Below, piece after piece: positions 1 to 14,100 of a DNA stretch of 64,000 nt. Below the pieces are notes generated by a model. It saw only the letters and a list, made by a program, of their open reading frames with translations. It was not told the origin of the DNA and searched no databases. The stretch comes from Typha latifolia (taxonomy: Eukaryota > Streptophyta > Magnoliopsida > Poales > Typhaceae): NCBI GenBank assembly GCA_019914945.1, contig CM034099.1:17138704-17202703 (forward strand), given 5' to 3'. Both the position numbers and the translations under genes were made by a program. Each line of letters starts with the position of its first letter. Position 1 is the first letter of the stretch.

Positions 1-253
1 ATAATCTAGTGACTTGGAGCTCAGAGGTTTTATGCCTCATCAAGTCGCAAAATCATATAGATATTCATCAAATAGCACTTGTATAGAGAGATTCGTAGTG
101 TGAGGATCAGAGAACTTAGGAAATGGTACCAATTGTGTGAAGTGAATATATCAAAATTACCAGCTTATTTTTAAATTAGTTTCAATTTGTTTGCAAATCT
201 AGATTGTAAATGATCTAGATTGATGGCTTTTTAGTTTTCTGTTATTCTTGCAG

Positions 254-3200
254 CTTGTTTGCAGCCTTTTCCTATGGAGTTGCATCGATGGCTATGGTTT
301 TCATCAACAAGGCTGTTCTAATGCAATATGCCTACTCCATGACTCTTCTCACTTTACAGGTAAATTTTTGTTTCATAAAAGAAATAGATTACTTGTGATT
401 TGATTTTATTGGCAATTTGGCATAACTCTTGCTTTTCTTGTGGCAGCAATTAGCTACAGCACTCCTCATACACTGTGGTCGAGTTATGGGGTATACCAAA
501 AGGAGAGGTTTTAACATTGTAACAGCAAAAAAACTTCTCCCTGTCTCTCTTTTCTACAATGCAAATGTGGCATTTGCACTGGCAAGCCTGAAGGGGGTTA
601 ATATTCCAATGTACATTGCACTTAAGAGGCTTACACCACTTGCTGTTCTGGTTACTGGATTTTTTCGGGGAAAAGGGAAGCCACCGGTTCAGGTAAGAAA
701 ATATCTTCCATTGGGTTACTTGAAAGTGAAGACGTTTGCTGTAGGTATGAATACTTAGTGATGATTGTTTGCTGCGACCTACTGGAAATATGGGGTATTA
801 GGCCTTTCGTAGGTATTAATGCTTACTGACATTGTTTTGTAACCTGCTGAACAGCAAGAGTATGCTGTGGGTTGGCTGGGGCCAAATTACGCATGCACAA
901 TTGTGCATTGTACAGATTGAATTGTTTGAGACTACTGGAGTAATACACCAGTCATTATGATGCTTATTCTCCAACCTCAAGTCGATCATTTAAGACAAAT
1001 CGATGCATACGAGATGCATCAGTGTTAGAGCCAAAAGAATATACCAACTTTATTGGACCGCTCATTGCAAGCAATTGTTTGGCTGCTCAGGGTTGTGTCA
1101 CACTTAGCACTCAGATCTGTAAATTTCACTACCTATGATATTACGAAACAATTAAACTAGAATGATAAGGCATGGATATGTGTCCGTACTATTTAAGCTA
1201 AATATGACATAAGGAAAAAACGTCTCATGTTGGAACTAATGCAAGTGGTCAGATTGTGGGATTTGCCTAAGAAAAAATTGCTGCCTAGTGCTTGTGAAGT
1301 CAGTTGTACTTAAAAAGAAGGGATGAAATATTGCTGCCTAATGCTTGTGAACCAATTCTAAAAGGTAGCTAAGGTCTTTTCTCCTTTCATCTGTCAATGA
1401 TGCAAGCATCATCCAGATAACAATTTTCAAAATTCATCGAAAAGATAGGTACTATTTAGTTCCTATTTACATGATTTGCTTTTCAGTTTCCATAATCTGG
1501 TTGCTGACAATGAAAAGATGGAAACTACAAACACAATCTTTATGTGATGCGTAATTTACAAGAGGCACATCCTGCTGCTGAGGTCCTTTGTTCATTCCAT
1601 AGCATGGTTGCCCAAACATAGGTGGAAATTTGGCAACCATCTTTATTGTTTGTTTACAATCAAATTACAACAATATCTAGTTAATTAAAATAGTCTGACA
1701 ATAAGTAGCCAATTCCTCTTGCCCTGCCCAAGTTTAAGTTCAGTCAAGTGGATTTATGTTTTATTTCTATTGAAGTGATGAATTTGAACATTTCTTGCAC
1801 AAAAATTGTCTTCTTTAACGTAAGCTTTTGGTGGCCTTTTCATCAAAATAAATAAATAAAATAGCTTTCTGGTTTTGCTTTAACATTATTTTCAATCTTT
1901 CAGGTCTCTCTTTCGGTTATATTTACTGCTGCTGGAGTCATCATTGCGGCACTGGGTGACTTTTCTTTTGACCTTTTTGGATACAGCATGGCTCTTACAT
2001 CTGTTTTCTTCCAGGTTATATATGTTTCTTTGAGCGTACTCCCTACTCCCTACTCTGAGGACTTTCATAGATTGCTTCTTGGAGCTTGTAACATGTTTCC
2101 TTATTGAATAATTGACTGTCTCTATTTATGCAGACTATGTATTTGGTCCTGGTGGAGAAATCAGGTGCAGAAGATGGGCTTTCTTCTATTGAGCTCATGT
2201 TCTACAATAGTCTACTATCTCTTCCTTTTCTGTTTTTCCTCATAATAGCAACGGGGGAATTCCCTCAATCTCTTTCACTGCTATTCGAGAAGGTCAGTAT
2301 AAGATCCCTCTTTTGACCCTATTTTGTTGAACATCTGAAAAGTCATACCTGTCTGAGTATTATTTTTCTGCTAATCTTGTTACAAATGGACTTGTGTTGC
2401 TTCTACAGCACCGATAACTTTAAAATTGTTTTTAACCTACATGTTAAGGGGTTTGCTATTATGAACGAGAAAAACCCTATATCCAGATTGCCCAAGAATC
2501 AAGATTTCTTTGTGTGTTACTAGCCTTTATTGAGATATGTTGGACAGCCTGTTTCAATATTCGAAGAGCCCCTGAGTATATTTTGGTAAGACCATTTGCA
2601 ACGGCATTATCTCACATTGACAATGCTTCATTAGGGCATTCACTGATATTCATATTGAGGCAAGAGTTGTTTTAAGTCATTTTGCTGTGTAGCAGTGAAA
2701 ATAATATGAAAACAACTGTTCCCTTTTATCTGTTCACTATTTCTTGCAAACTCTCTTTGATACTGCACATTGTGGATATTTATTATGTACTAAAAACTTG
2801 GACATGTAACCACATATTGGATAGTAACATTAATCCGTAACTGTTGGTTTATAGCTCGTGACAACATGTATAATTGCTTCATTGCTTAAAAAGCAACGGC
2901 TACCTAGTGCATGAGGCTCCTACTAAAATAAGGTTATAGGGAAGGAAAATGTATATACAATCTTGCTCTTATTTCTCAAGAGATAGTTTCCATGAGTTGA
3001 ATCCTTAATCTCTTGAATGCAAGGAGCAAAATTTATCATCGCACCAAGTGACTCACCGTTAATGCTATACTGCTGTCAGTATGTTTTAAAGTATCACACA
3101 TAATTTCTCTGTGTTACCCTTTTTCCTAATTGGATTTCATAAAAATATATGAATCTGGAAATATAAGTAAATCAATGATAACAGAGGTTGTACGGTTGTA

Positions 3201-3959
3201 CCATGACTTGCTATCTTCGGAAGTATTTTCAAATTAGGTGGAACGGTTTAGGTTACTATCATTTTCTTCAAATCAACTAAATAGCTCTTGAATCATGTTA
3301 CCGTCATTATGCAGTCAGTTTTTTTCCTTGTTCTTCTGATTCAAGAGCCTCCTCATGCTGGTCTGCTAACATTGCTATAAACATTACAAATGTTTTTGCC
3401 GTCTGCACTATTGTCAGCATTGCTCTACCGAGTACTGTAGGAGGTTAAGAACAAATATCATATTCTTGAATCTTTATTTTGTGCCTTCACATGATGCCAT
3501 TTTTCTTTTAATAATTGATATTCAAGTTAGCTTTTTCATGTGGCAGGCAAATTCATCGGCATTCGCTGTTCTTCTCATTCTTTCACTGGTGATGGGCATT
3601 GTTCTCAACTTTACCATGTTTTGGTGCACCATCGTCAATTCTGCTCTAACAACTACAATAGTAGGAGTCCTCAAAGGTGTCGGTTCTACAGTGAGCAGCT
3701 CCCTCCTCTGATCTCATTCTCTAAATGCACAGCCAGATCTCTTTGATCTGCAGAATAACTTCAATCCACTTATTTGTTTATATTCTCTCTCCAGACCCTT
3801 GGTTTTGTCTTGTTGGGAGGTGTGAAAGTGCATGCTCTCAACGTTACTGGATTGGTCATCAACACAGCTGGTGGTGTCTGGTATTCATATGCCAAATATC
3901 AGCAGAAGAGGAAAATGCCACGAAAGGTTTTGTCTGATGAAGAGACACGTCAAAAGTAG
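254..3959 (+). CDS. UDP-sugar transporter, UGNT1-like (5' partial)
   Basis: Multi-pass antiporter of the plant nucleotide-sugar transporter/triose-phosphate translocator superfamily, closest by eye to the UDP-N-acetylglucosamine transporter UGNT1 group. The family moves UDP-sugars into Golgi or ER lumen in exchange for UMP. Six exons are visible: 254-359, 447-692, 1904-2014, 2134-2292, 3547-3690 and 3795-3959 (stop TAG). All junctions are GT-AG and, apart from the first base at 254, every boundary is phase 0. They give about 309 residues. Features seen: FINKAVL, a basic GYTKRRGFN loop, KRLTPLAVLVTG, the hydrophobic segment starting VSLSVIFTAAGVIIAALGD, and a Lys/Arg-rich tail (YQQKRKMPRKV) typical of a cytosolic C-terminus. 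The N-terminal exon(s) lie left of the window; bases 1-253 look intronic. Family is secure; the exact substrate is inferred from similarity only. Confidence 0.85.
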
Positions 3960-5998
3960 AAAACGAACTCAGTAGTTCTATACCTTCTTCTTTTGTGGAA
4001 ATTTACTCCATCATAGTGTAGCAGCCAAAAGTTCAAAAGCAAATGAGAAATAATAATATCATCCTCATCATAAAGACTAAGTAATGGGATTCGATTCTGG
4101 CTAAATCTTGGTCTTTTGTCTTCCACGGACGGCTTAAATTGAAAAGCATCCAAGATTCACGATGAGGTTTGTCTTGCACGAACGGACGTGCTACTAGCTA
4201 GGTTTGTTCATCTTTTCATTCAGTTTGGCTCGTTTTCTCATGGTCGACTTGAACGCTTCTCATGTTTTAGTAAGTCTATGCTCGTGCTACTTAGATTGGT
4301 TATAGGCTTTGTTTGTTTGTGGAATAAGTGTGAGTTTATTATGGTATAATGAAGTCTATATTAATTTAGTATTCAAACAATAATTTATTTTAGTACTAGT
4401 TTATTAATGTCTACTTTTTTTCATCTCCCTTTTGATATTTACAAGTAAAATCTAATTACTATTTTTGCTTCAAAAATACTATTTTTAATTAACTACTATT
4501 TCAACCATTCTTTCTCCTCTCTTTATCCATCTACTATAAAGACATTTCTAAATTTATTACTTTTCACATTACTTTAGCTGTAATTGTTATATTACTATAC
4601 TGGTTTATAATCAAACATTATAATAGTCTAAATTTGTATAAGTTAATCTAAATTGGTATAAATTTATTTTAATAGTCCTCAAAGGTTGCTGTTAATTGCA
4701 GCAGGAAGTCGACACTATAGCTTGTCGCCTGTATTAGCACTTTATACCATGTATAAAGTGAGCTATTTCGTTTGGTATTTTATTTTAAAGCTTCTCCTAC
4801 ATTTAACCTTTATTTAATTTTCTTAAAGAAAATGCTGTTGCTGTGAAATTTCTCTTCCCATGAAAAGTTGCACCTGCAGATATTAATAGATAAAGGTCGA
4901 GTTCTATCAATATTACATGTATGTATACACACTATATATTTCAAAATTTTGGATCATTACCTTTTTGACTGTCATGAGAGAGATGGTACTCATACTATTC
5001 TACCAAAACAAATTAGAAAAACAAAGATAGCCTAAGAAGCAACAGCTGCATGCATGGCAGCATGTGTAGGGAATCTTCTAGCTGACCTACTAGTTCAAAT
5101 GAATGAGAACAGGATTGGTAGTTAAAAGGTCCATTCTTCGTCACGAATTTAGACAAAGGAGTTGTAGGTGCTCTCACATTGATAAAACCAAAGTATCCAA
5201 TTAAGTAACATGACAGAGCATTATATCCTTCATCTTACTTCATTTTAAATAACCATTTTCTTCTTACAACCCAACAAAACAATATAATCTAATTTACTTC
5301 CCATGCAAAAAAACCACATAAGGACAAAGTTAGTTTCTCAATTTTATTATTCGACGTAGTTAAGGCTAAGGGCACTCGGTTTTCTAGTACGCTTTGAAGG
5401 TTCTTGGTGCGTGAAGAATAAATTTATTAGGATTAGAAGCTTATATGTTAGTTACATAGGCAACTATAATATTCAATATTATAACACATATAAAACCCAC
5501 GAAGAACCTAACACCAATTAAGCTGTCACAATCCTCAATTGTATAATTAATTTCACTCACTTTCTGGTGACATCACCAGAGAAAAAGGGTCCAAATAACC
5601 AGCTAATTAAGCTCTCTAACAAGAAGGCGTTCTTAGCTTTATACACTCCCCATTAAGGAGAAAAAGTAATTAAGAAAGTGGATTAGAGAAGGAACAGATC
5701 TAATTTAACCTTGCCAATTGCAACAACCACCACCTCTGGATTCGTTGAGAAAGCCAATTAGCTTTCATTAATGGGGGTATAAATCCAAAAAAGAAAGAAA
5801 AAACTTTAAACGGTCACATCAAAATTCAGTAGTGAAAATGATGATTCCAACGAATACAAACCACGCCAGCTCCCCACATTGTGTAAAATAGAGGAAGGTG
5901 GTTGGATTGTAACCTTCATGAAAAACGATAAGTTTGTTGAAATTAAAATCATGCAACACAACTAGCGCCGGTCACTTGTCCAACTAAATGCTACGATA

Positions 5999-6002
<4 letters not shown>

Positions 6003-6048
<46 letters not shown>

Positions 6049-6060
6049 GAGAGAGAGAGA
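6003..6060. repeat. (TA)n microsatellite followed by short (GA)n
   Basis: About 21 TA units at 6003-6044 followed, after a short cat, by a GA tract to 6060. Compound simple-sequence repeat. Confidence 0.95.
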
Positions 6061-6192
6061 AGTTGTTGCTAGAAAAAAAAAAGGATAAATAATTCATGAG
6101 AAATCTTTAAATTTATGGAAATTTATTAATACACTCTAGCATTTGCATCTGTTACCGTTAACAATCTAACTGTTGTTTTTACTACCTCAGAA

Positions 6193-6220
6193 ATATATAT
6201 ATATATATATATATATATAT
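6193..6220. repeat. (AT)n microsatellite
   Basis: About 14 uninterrupted AT units. Confidence 0.95.
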
Positions 6221-8554
6221 TCTATTACTTTTAAAATTATAGTATCTAAAATATCTCTGATTCGATCTCAAAGACCAATTCCCATTTGACTATTCCTCCT
6301 TTTATGCCAAGATTATTTTGCGTGACTATCTGATAAGAAAATTAGCGAGGTATTAAAAACAAAATGCAGTTTTAGTGGTAAATGCACAAGATGTTAATGA
6401 CAATAAATTTCTTTAGGATTTATTATAATTCCATCTTAGTATAAAAGACATTTCAAATCTGGATATTAATTGGTCAAAAACTCGTACAACTTACACGTCG
6501 ATCACGTAGCAATCAGCGGCCCAGTTTTTATAAGGTATTGTTAAGTTTACCATAATCACAATTAGTGGCACCCTCGTGCCTCCCAGGGTCAATTATCTCC
6601 CTCTCCTCCATGCCCCACGTTTTAAGGTATCGTTATGTTAATGGAATAACTATTTAAATGGTCGATATTTGTCTCATTCGTTAGTCGAACCTCTTTTCAT
6701 ATTTTAGTGGTTTCCATTATTTTTAAGTTAGTTGAGATATCTATTCTAGAAGAGCATTTTATAATTAATCACTATTGGTGGTGTGTTGAGTATTATAAAT
6801 ATATTAGAAAAAAAAAGAAAAAAAAAAGAGAAAGAGCATGAGCATGAAAGAGTTAAAGCACGGCGTTTGGTGGGGGAGAGACAACTAATTCGATAGTTTT
6901 TTGGTTTTTAATTGAGAGAGTTTTCACTTTTTAAAGTACATTTTTATTTTTGATTTTATTATCAATTTGATGTTAAATATGACATTGCCATTCACCAAGG
7001 GGCACAATGTAGGTGTCATACTGATGATTTAAGCTCTATAATTGATGGAGACTATATCAATTATGGAATTGTTAAATATCCATTATTTTTAAAAACAATG
7101 TAGGAGATCAGTTTACCTTCAACCATTATATCCAAAGGTTAAGATTGTAAGGAAAATAATTTTGACTTTTGTTTTTGACATTGGCACCTTGGTCAGCAAT
7201 TAATCGAATTTTTCTCACGTGTCTTGGATGCGTTGACTTGGATTTTAATTAGTAAACTTCATTTCGACACTTGTTCATGCATGTGTACGCAGTTGTCGGT
7301 TGTAAGCAATTATTGGGTGTCATTTAATATTTACAAGCTTAATTCGTCTATAAAACAAAAGCCTTCCAACTCTCGTTTCAATGTAAGGAAAAGGAACCTA
7401 AGTTTATTGGGTCATTTGACAATAATTTGATAGTAAGATTTGTTCAATCTTTCTCTGCTTAATTTATTGAAATGGTGAAATAGAATTCTCAGCCTCCTAC
7501 GTGTGATTAGGATGTGTCTCCTAACACCAATAGAGAAGGTTGCACCAGAGAAGAAAAGAAGCCAGTCAATATCATCTACACAAGGATCAAACTTCAAAAG
7601 ATCCCACTGATAAAATGTGAACAGGGGTCATTGTTTCTTACAGTGCATAAAGCTAAATTTCAATCACCATCATGCCATCTAAGATTGCCGAGAGTTTTTT
7701 TTTATATATAGATTATAAGTTAGATAAAAAGATTAACCCTTTATGAGTTCTAAATTAGATACTTTGATCAATAAATTTAAATTATACAGATATAATGCTC
7801 CTTTGATTTTTTTTTTCTTCAAATATGGAATTTATAACCTTTGATAAAATCGGACCATTAAGCTAAGATTTAGAAGAAACAATTAAATAAAAAAAAATTA
7901 TTTGGGATATATGATTATTTGCTTGCTTAAAAGCTCTTAACAACAGATTTCTTGCCTGGCACTACTGTACTATTTTATCAGTGGTAATGTTCTTATCTTC
8001 CTCTTTACTGTACCTCCAGGCTAGCAGCTTGAACAGTTCAAAGCCTGGATGTCTTCTGCTATTTACTTGGATCCAAAGCATAGAGAGACGATATAGCTTG
8101 GAATCTTACACTGTCTCTATAGTTCCTACCATTCAACATCCTATTTGTTTGTACTGTTTGTAGTAGTAGTGGTCTCTTCTTCACTCTTGCTCTTGCTGAT
8201 CCCAAAACCTTGATGGAATTTGATGGTGGTTTAATTGCTTTTAGCCTTTAGGAATTTTGGTTCTTTATTACACCTTGATTTCATCCTCAAGTAGGGAGCA
8301 AAGGTATTAACTTTCAAGTTCCAACCCATGGTAAGTAATGTCTGGTAAAAGTTGAAAGGAAGGAGAAGGTATTTTGTGCGATAAAAAGACATTAAATAAT
8401 GCCCACATGGTTTGAAGCTTTACAACTGCAGATACCTTTCCTCCACCTAGTTCTCTTGTGGAAGCCTCGAGAGCAGGGGAGGAACCCAAGTCCTTAGCAC
8501 CGTCTTCTCTTCTTCTTTTCCTCTTCCTCTCACTTGGGCTGCATTGCTCTAAAA

Positions 8555-8638
8555 ATGGCGGAAGATGACATGAGTTCTTGGTTTCTTGCAGCAAGATGCG
8601 ATTCTGATGCCAGAAATGAGATTAGGAGCTCCATTTGA
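8555..8638 (+). other. Upstream ORF in the presumed CSLC leader
   Basis: An ATG at 8555 opens a 27-codon frame (starts MAEDDMSSWFLAARC) that ends with TGA at 8636-8638, 64 bases before the CSLC start at 8703. It follows a GC-richer, leader-like stretch. Whether it lies in the mature 5' UTR depends on the transcription start and on any leader intron (there is a ttcttgcag acceptor-like string ending at 8591). Neither is known here. Confidence 0.4.
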
Positions 8639-8702
8639 GATTTGGGTAGCGAAGGGTTCGAGGCGATTGTGAGGAAATCGAGTTGGGTCTTGGGTGGAAG
8701 CA

Positions 8703-11150
8703 ATGCCTCCAAGCTTGGACTTCTTCTCCAACTGGTGGGAGAAGGAGGCGCGACGGGGTACTCCCGTCGTTGTCACGATGGAGAACCCAAATTACTCAGT
8801 CGTCGAAATTGATGGCCCTGAAGCCGAAGCATTCCACCACTCCAACTCCATGGACAAGGGGCGAGGCAAGAACGCGAAGCAGTTCACATGGGTGTTGCTC
8901 CTCAAGGCTCACAAAGCCGTGGGTTGCGTCGCTTGGTTAGCTGCGGCCTTGTGGTCTCTTCCTGGTGCGATCAAGCAGAGGCTCTTCTCGTCTCGGCAGA
9001 GAGATAAGCCCGGAAAGGCCAAGATGCTTCTAAAGTTCATAAGGGGATTCCTGGTGCTCTCTTTGGTCGCTCTTGCTTTGGAGTTGGTTGCTTATTGGAA
9101 AGGATGGCACTTCCAGAAGCCCAATTTGCATGTAGAAGAAATCGAGGGATGGATGCACTCGGCTTACCTCTCATGGCTTTCCTTCCGAGCTGACTACATT
9201 GCCTACCCAATTCAGGTCCTCTCTAATATTTGCATCATCTTGTTCATCATACAGTCTATAGACAGGCTAGTTTTGTGCCTTGGGTGCTTCTGGATCAAGT
9301 TCAATAAGATTAAACCAAGAGTAGAGGGAGATCCTTTCGAAGGCGATGATGGTTCGGGCCGTGAGTACCCTATGGTTCTTGTGCAGATTCCTATGTGTAA
9401 TGAAAGGGAGGTAATTAGCTGAATCATATTGCCTCTCTTGGACTACTAGCATACATATAGGACTTGATTCCTTATAAGAGCTTGCCTTCTAAAATGATTG
9501 TTACCTTTTTCTGAATCACACCAGGTGTATGAGCAATCAATTTCGGCTGCTTGCCGACTCGATTGGCCCAAAGAGCGATTATTGATTCAAGTGCTTGATG
9601 ACTCTAATGATGAGACTATCCAACTCTTGATCAAAGGAGAGGTCTCGAAGTGGAGCCAACGGGGTGTTAACATTATCTACCGGCATCGATTGGTCAGAAC
9701 TGGTTATAAAGCCGGAAATCTCAAGTCTGCAATGAACTGCGACTATGTCAAGGATTATGAGTTTGTTGCTATTTTTGATGCGGATTTCCAACCAAGCCCT
9801 GATTATCTTAAGCAGACAATTCCGCATTTTAAGGTAATAATATATTTTCAGATTTCATGGAATTCATAAAAAATGATATATGCAGTATCTTCATTTCATT
9901 TTTTTTTTATCATCTTACGTGTAATGCAGGGAAATCCTGATCTCGGGTTAGTTCAGGCTAGGTGGAGATTTGTGAACACGGATGAAAACCTGCTAACTCG
10001 TCTTCAGAACATCAATCTATGCTTTCACTTTGAAGTGGAGCAGCAGGTAAATGGAGTTTTCTTGAATTTCTTTGGTTTCAATGGTACTGCGGGAGTTTGG
10101 AGAATCAAAGCATTGGAGGACTCTGGAGGTTGGCTTGAGAGAACAACTGTGGAGGATATGGACATAGCTGTTCGCGCTCATCTCAACGGATGGAAGTTCA
10201 TTTTCTTGAATGATGTCAAGGTACTTTGTTTCTTTCTATGTCAAGGGACATTTGATGTATAAGTTCCATTGCAAAGAGATGATTTTATAATGTGACAACC
10301 TCTTTCCAGGTCCTATGTGAAGTTCCAGAATCATACGAGGCTTACAGGAAGCAGCAACATCGGTGGCATTCTGGCCCGATGCACCTTTTTCGAATATGCC
10401 TTCCATCTATTATAGCTTCCAAGGTTTGCAATCTTCTTAGCTATGAATCTAACTCCTACTTTCCAAGTTAAAGTTTGTGATTTGTCCAGTTATTCTGTAT
10501 TGCAGATCTCTATCTGGAAGAAAGCAAATTTGATATTGTTGTTCTTTCTCCTAAGGAAGTTAGTTCTTCCATTTTATTCATTCACATTGTTTTGTGTGAT
10601 TCTTCCTCTGACTATGTTTGTCCCAGAGGCTGATCTACCTGCTTGGGTGATCTGCTATGTGCCTGTTTGTATGTCCTTCTTGAACATTCTCCCAGCTCCA
10701 AAATCTTTTCCTTTCATTGTGCCTTACCTCCTCTTTGAGAACACCATGTCAGTGACCAAGTTCAATGCAATGGTTTCGGGACTGTTCCAACTAGGGAGCT
10801 CATATGAATGGGTTGTCACAAAAAAGGCCGGAAGATCATCAGAATCAGACATGTTGGCAGTAGCAGAAAGGGAGGCAAAGAGCCTCAATCTTTCACAGAT
10901 TCATAAAGGAGCATCCGAGAGCGAACTCAGTGAGCTAAGCAAATTGAAGGAGCAACAACAAAAAGCTTCCGCTCCTGTCAAAAAGGCCAACAAAATCTAC
11001 AAGAAGGAGCTTGCACTTTCTCTTCTTCTTCTCACTGCAGCAATCCGAAGCCTTCTGTCTGCTCAGGGAATTCATTTCTATTTCCTTCTCTTCCAAGGAA
11101 TGTCATTCCTTCTGGTGGGTCTTGATCTAATTGGAGAGCAGATGAGCTGA
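8703..11150 (+). CDS. CSLC: Cellulose synthase-like C (xyloglucan beta-1,4-glucan synthase)
   Basis: Golgi GT2 glycosyltransferase; the CSLC family makes the beta-1,4-glucan backbone of xyloglucan from UDP-glucose. Exons 8703-9410, 9525-9833, 9930-10220, 10310-10423 and 10506-11150, all GT-AG and in phase 0, give 688 residues, the normal CSLC length. Start: the frame is open slightly further 5' (GTG at 8694), but the first ATG is 8703 and the protein then begins [12 protein letters not shown], like the family N-terminus. Catalytic motifs are intact: VLDDSND (D261/D262), FDADF (D321-x-D323), TVED (412-415) and Q451-QHRW-455. N-terminal hydrophobic segments lie near residues 110-130 and 170-205. 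Four or so more follow QxxRW, including a C-terminal pair ending [12 protein letters not shown] charged loop ([17 protein letters not shown]) is family-typical. The paralogue number (CSLC4/5/12 type) was not resolved. Confidence 0.96.
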
Positions 11151-14100
11151 TGTCAAGGGAAAACAAAATCGATTTATGAATTATCTTTTTTCTCAAGTAT
11201 CCAATCTTCGCTCCTATATAGCCTGGGTCAAGTAAGTCAGCTCAATCAAGAGATTTCCTCATGAATTCTTTTCATTCAGAGAAGAGAAACCATTCCACCT
11301 AGCAGAGGATAATTTCTCCCAATTATTATGGATAAGGATAGAACTAGTATTGTTGATTGCTTGTCTCACAATTCAGACTCAGTCCACTTGGAGGAATTAC
11401 AAAGGCCCAAAAGGAAGATAGGAAGAAAGAGTTGGTTTCCATCTGTATTTAATGATAGACTTTGTTTACTGGCTTCTTTTCTATATATACTGAAACTGTG
11501 TAACAGTTATATGTATATTTGCATTGATTCAGATTATTCTTAAGCTAAAATGCACAGTTAATTATGAGATCATTCCATCAGTTTCTTTCCTATGCTTCCT
11601 CTTCTTTTCTTTTCTTTTTCTCTCTTTCCTTCTACTCTTTTTTGATCCTGCTTGGTTCCCTCTGGTTGACAATGACTTGGGTTTTGGTTTTAGCTTCACA
11701 AATTGTCGGCAAAGCTGGGTCACGGATAAGGGAGAGACCGATAAGAAAGAAAGGCTGTGTTATTACTTATCAACCTTCAATAATGATTTAATAATTATGA
11801 GTTGGGAGGGTCCATGGGTCTAAAGCATATGGAATCTCTGGGAGCATCTCTTATCCTGAGCCATAACGGAACACTGGCATGCTGCTATGGCAAGTTTCAC
11901 ACTTAACTGGCTAAATTAAGCATGTAACATGGATTTGATGCCTAGGAGTAGCTCTCTAGCAGTGGATTTTTCCCCCACTTGTCTTTGGAAAGAATAACCT
12001 CTCAGTTTCTGCTATGTCCTCTGTGATCCTCACGGGTAGAGACTTGCAAGCTGTGATGGATGTGGATCCATAAAAGAATCTGGTAAATTTAATAGCTATG
12101 CCTGTTTTGTATGGTGCAAAATTCTGCTCTTCATTCAGTAATAATAGAGATAGAGAACTCTTGATAACTATAAACTTTTGATGTTAGCTTCATTTGTACT
12201 TCATTGCAGTAGAATTTATCTGATTCAATTATATCATGACTTGATATCACACCTAAAATTCTTTTTCGACAACCAACCGCTGACCAACATTCTATATATG
12301 AACTCCTCTCGTACTTCAATCCAACAGATTTAATACTTGTGATGCACCCTCACCTCACACTAAAGCAAACATTAGTGGCCATGTTTGTCACTAGTCTACC
12401 TTGTTAGTGATGCTTTTCTGCTTCTGCTGTGGTTTGAGATTAGTGGTCAGGTGGACCTGAGAACTGAGCTGTAGATGTCAAGCTTAGCAAGTGGAGGCCC
12501 TACAGCCATGTGCATTCTTTTTGGGGGGTTTATCATTGAAAAAAAAATCCTCTTCTTGATGTCACAAACTTAACTACCTAAGCATCAGTATAGTTCATAG
12601 TTTTTGGTGTGCCTTATAGTCGATTTGAATGCTTCTCGTTGTGATTCTTTTGCTATTTTTCTGTGAGCTTTCTCTGAAAATGGATAAGAACTTCACCTAA
12701 TCCATAAGTAATTGTTTTGGTGTATACAAAGATCAAGCAAGTTCAGCAGGTGTTCTGAGTTTGAATAACAACCTATCCATGTGGAAGAGACCTATGACAT
12801 AAATGTAGAAATGAATGATCATTTAAACTTCTACGGAAGTTGGATAACTTTGTCTATATATGGTTCTCTCCTTTCTCTGCTTAATAAAGTGCAAGGCCTA
12901 TGTACAAGATCGCTTTAATTTCGGTAGAACCATAACAATGACAGATATATGTTTCAATCTATATGATGAAAGAAAAAAAAGGATAACTCCAATGTGAGTT
13001 CAGCTCTTGTAGTACATCACACCTAATCTAAGTGTTAGCTGCAAAATGGGATAAGAATACAATCATGTATATGTAGCATCAGAGTTTATCAAGATTAAGA
13101 GCATATTTGAATTATGGAGAAAAATTATTTTCCAGCTAAAATGTCAAGAGAAACAATTCTCCAGCCAATGCCACTTATCTCATGAATCTGTTCATCACTT
13201 CCTGTTGCCAAACAATAATAAAGGCTGTCTTTAATTCCCACATGCTACACTTTTTTCATTACACTTGTTTGGGTAAGAAGACTCATTCAGAGGAGACTCC
13301 ATAGCAGAAAGTTATGCTGTACACCTCCTGTTTCAGGCTTTCAGCATACTGCTGATATGTTTTAACCTGAGACTGAAAAAAATTGGAACTTTATAGATGT
13401 GTGACTTGTCAGTTGAAACCTTTAAATATACACTATAAAAATTACCGTTCTTTAATAATTTAACCTTTTAGAATAGCTTGTGAGTTATTATAGTGTCAGA
13501 GTGGAATTCTTAGTTCGACACTCATCTGTTACTTTATAAAATAAAACTTCTATCTATTTAATTCAGCTCTGCTTCTTAGGCTCATTAAAATGTCCCGATC
13601 TAGCTTTTTTAAAATACTCGGTGAGTTATCAAAATCTTAAAAGATCTTTTAGTTGGCCTAACCAACCAACATTGTCCTCTTTGCCTAGAATGGTTTGCAT
13701 TGGGCCATTGCTCATGAGCAAACTGTTCTCTATTAATGAGTTAGAAAGCTTTTGAGCTACTCCAGTAGTGCAAGGCTCTCTCTTTTTACATAGTCTACTG
13801 TAAAGAAGCAGAGAGGTTTGAATGAACTTTAACCCACTAAAATTTAGGGGAATTTTCATCTTGTGGCAGAGCATCTCTCTCAACCTCCGATTTAATGTTA
13901 TTATTTTTCTTCCAAAAACAGTACCTACGTTTCCTGGAAACTATTCAAATGATATTGAATCAAGTTTAACCTAATAGATACGGAGAATAATCTGTTCTTT
14001 TTTAATGCACCAACAAAAATAAATTATTAATGTGAGGTGAAATGGGATCGTCCGAATACACGATTAAAGTTTAGAGGCTACTACAGTTTAGAGCTTCAAT

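Larger units (their letters stand above)
3960..8500. other. Intergenic spacer, no gene recognised
   Basis: AT-rich spacer between the sugar transporter and the CSLC gene. It holds two long TA/AT microsatellites (listed separately), homopolymer runs and short chance ORFs of 60-70 codons with no recognisable domain. The stretch about 4300-4690 (gtttgtttgtggaataagtg ... and later a loosely complementary ttataatcaaacattat) looks like a decayed MITE, but I could not define its ends. Confidence 0.5.

Noticed and set aside
8694..8702. Upstream GTG start for CSLC
   Set aside because: Not an ATG; the first ATG at 8703 gives the family-like N-terminus.
13480..13560. SINE-like tRNA promoter words (agttcgacac)
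   Set aside because: No matching A box, tail or target duplication.
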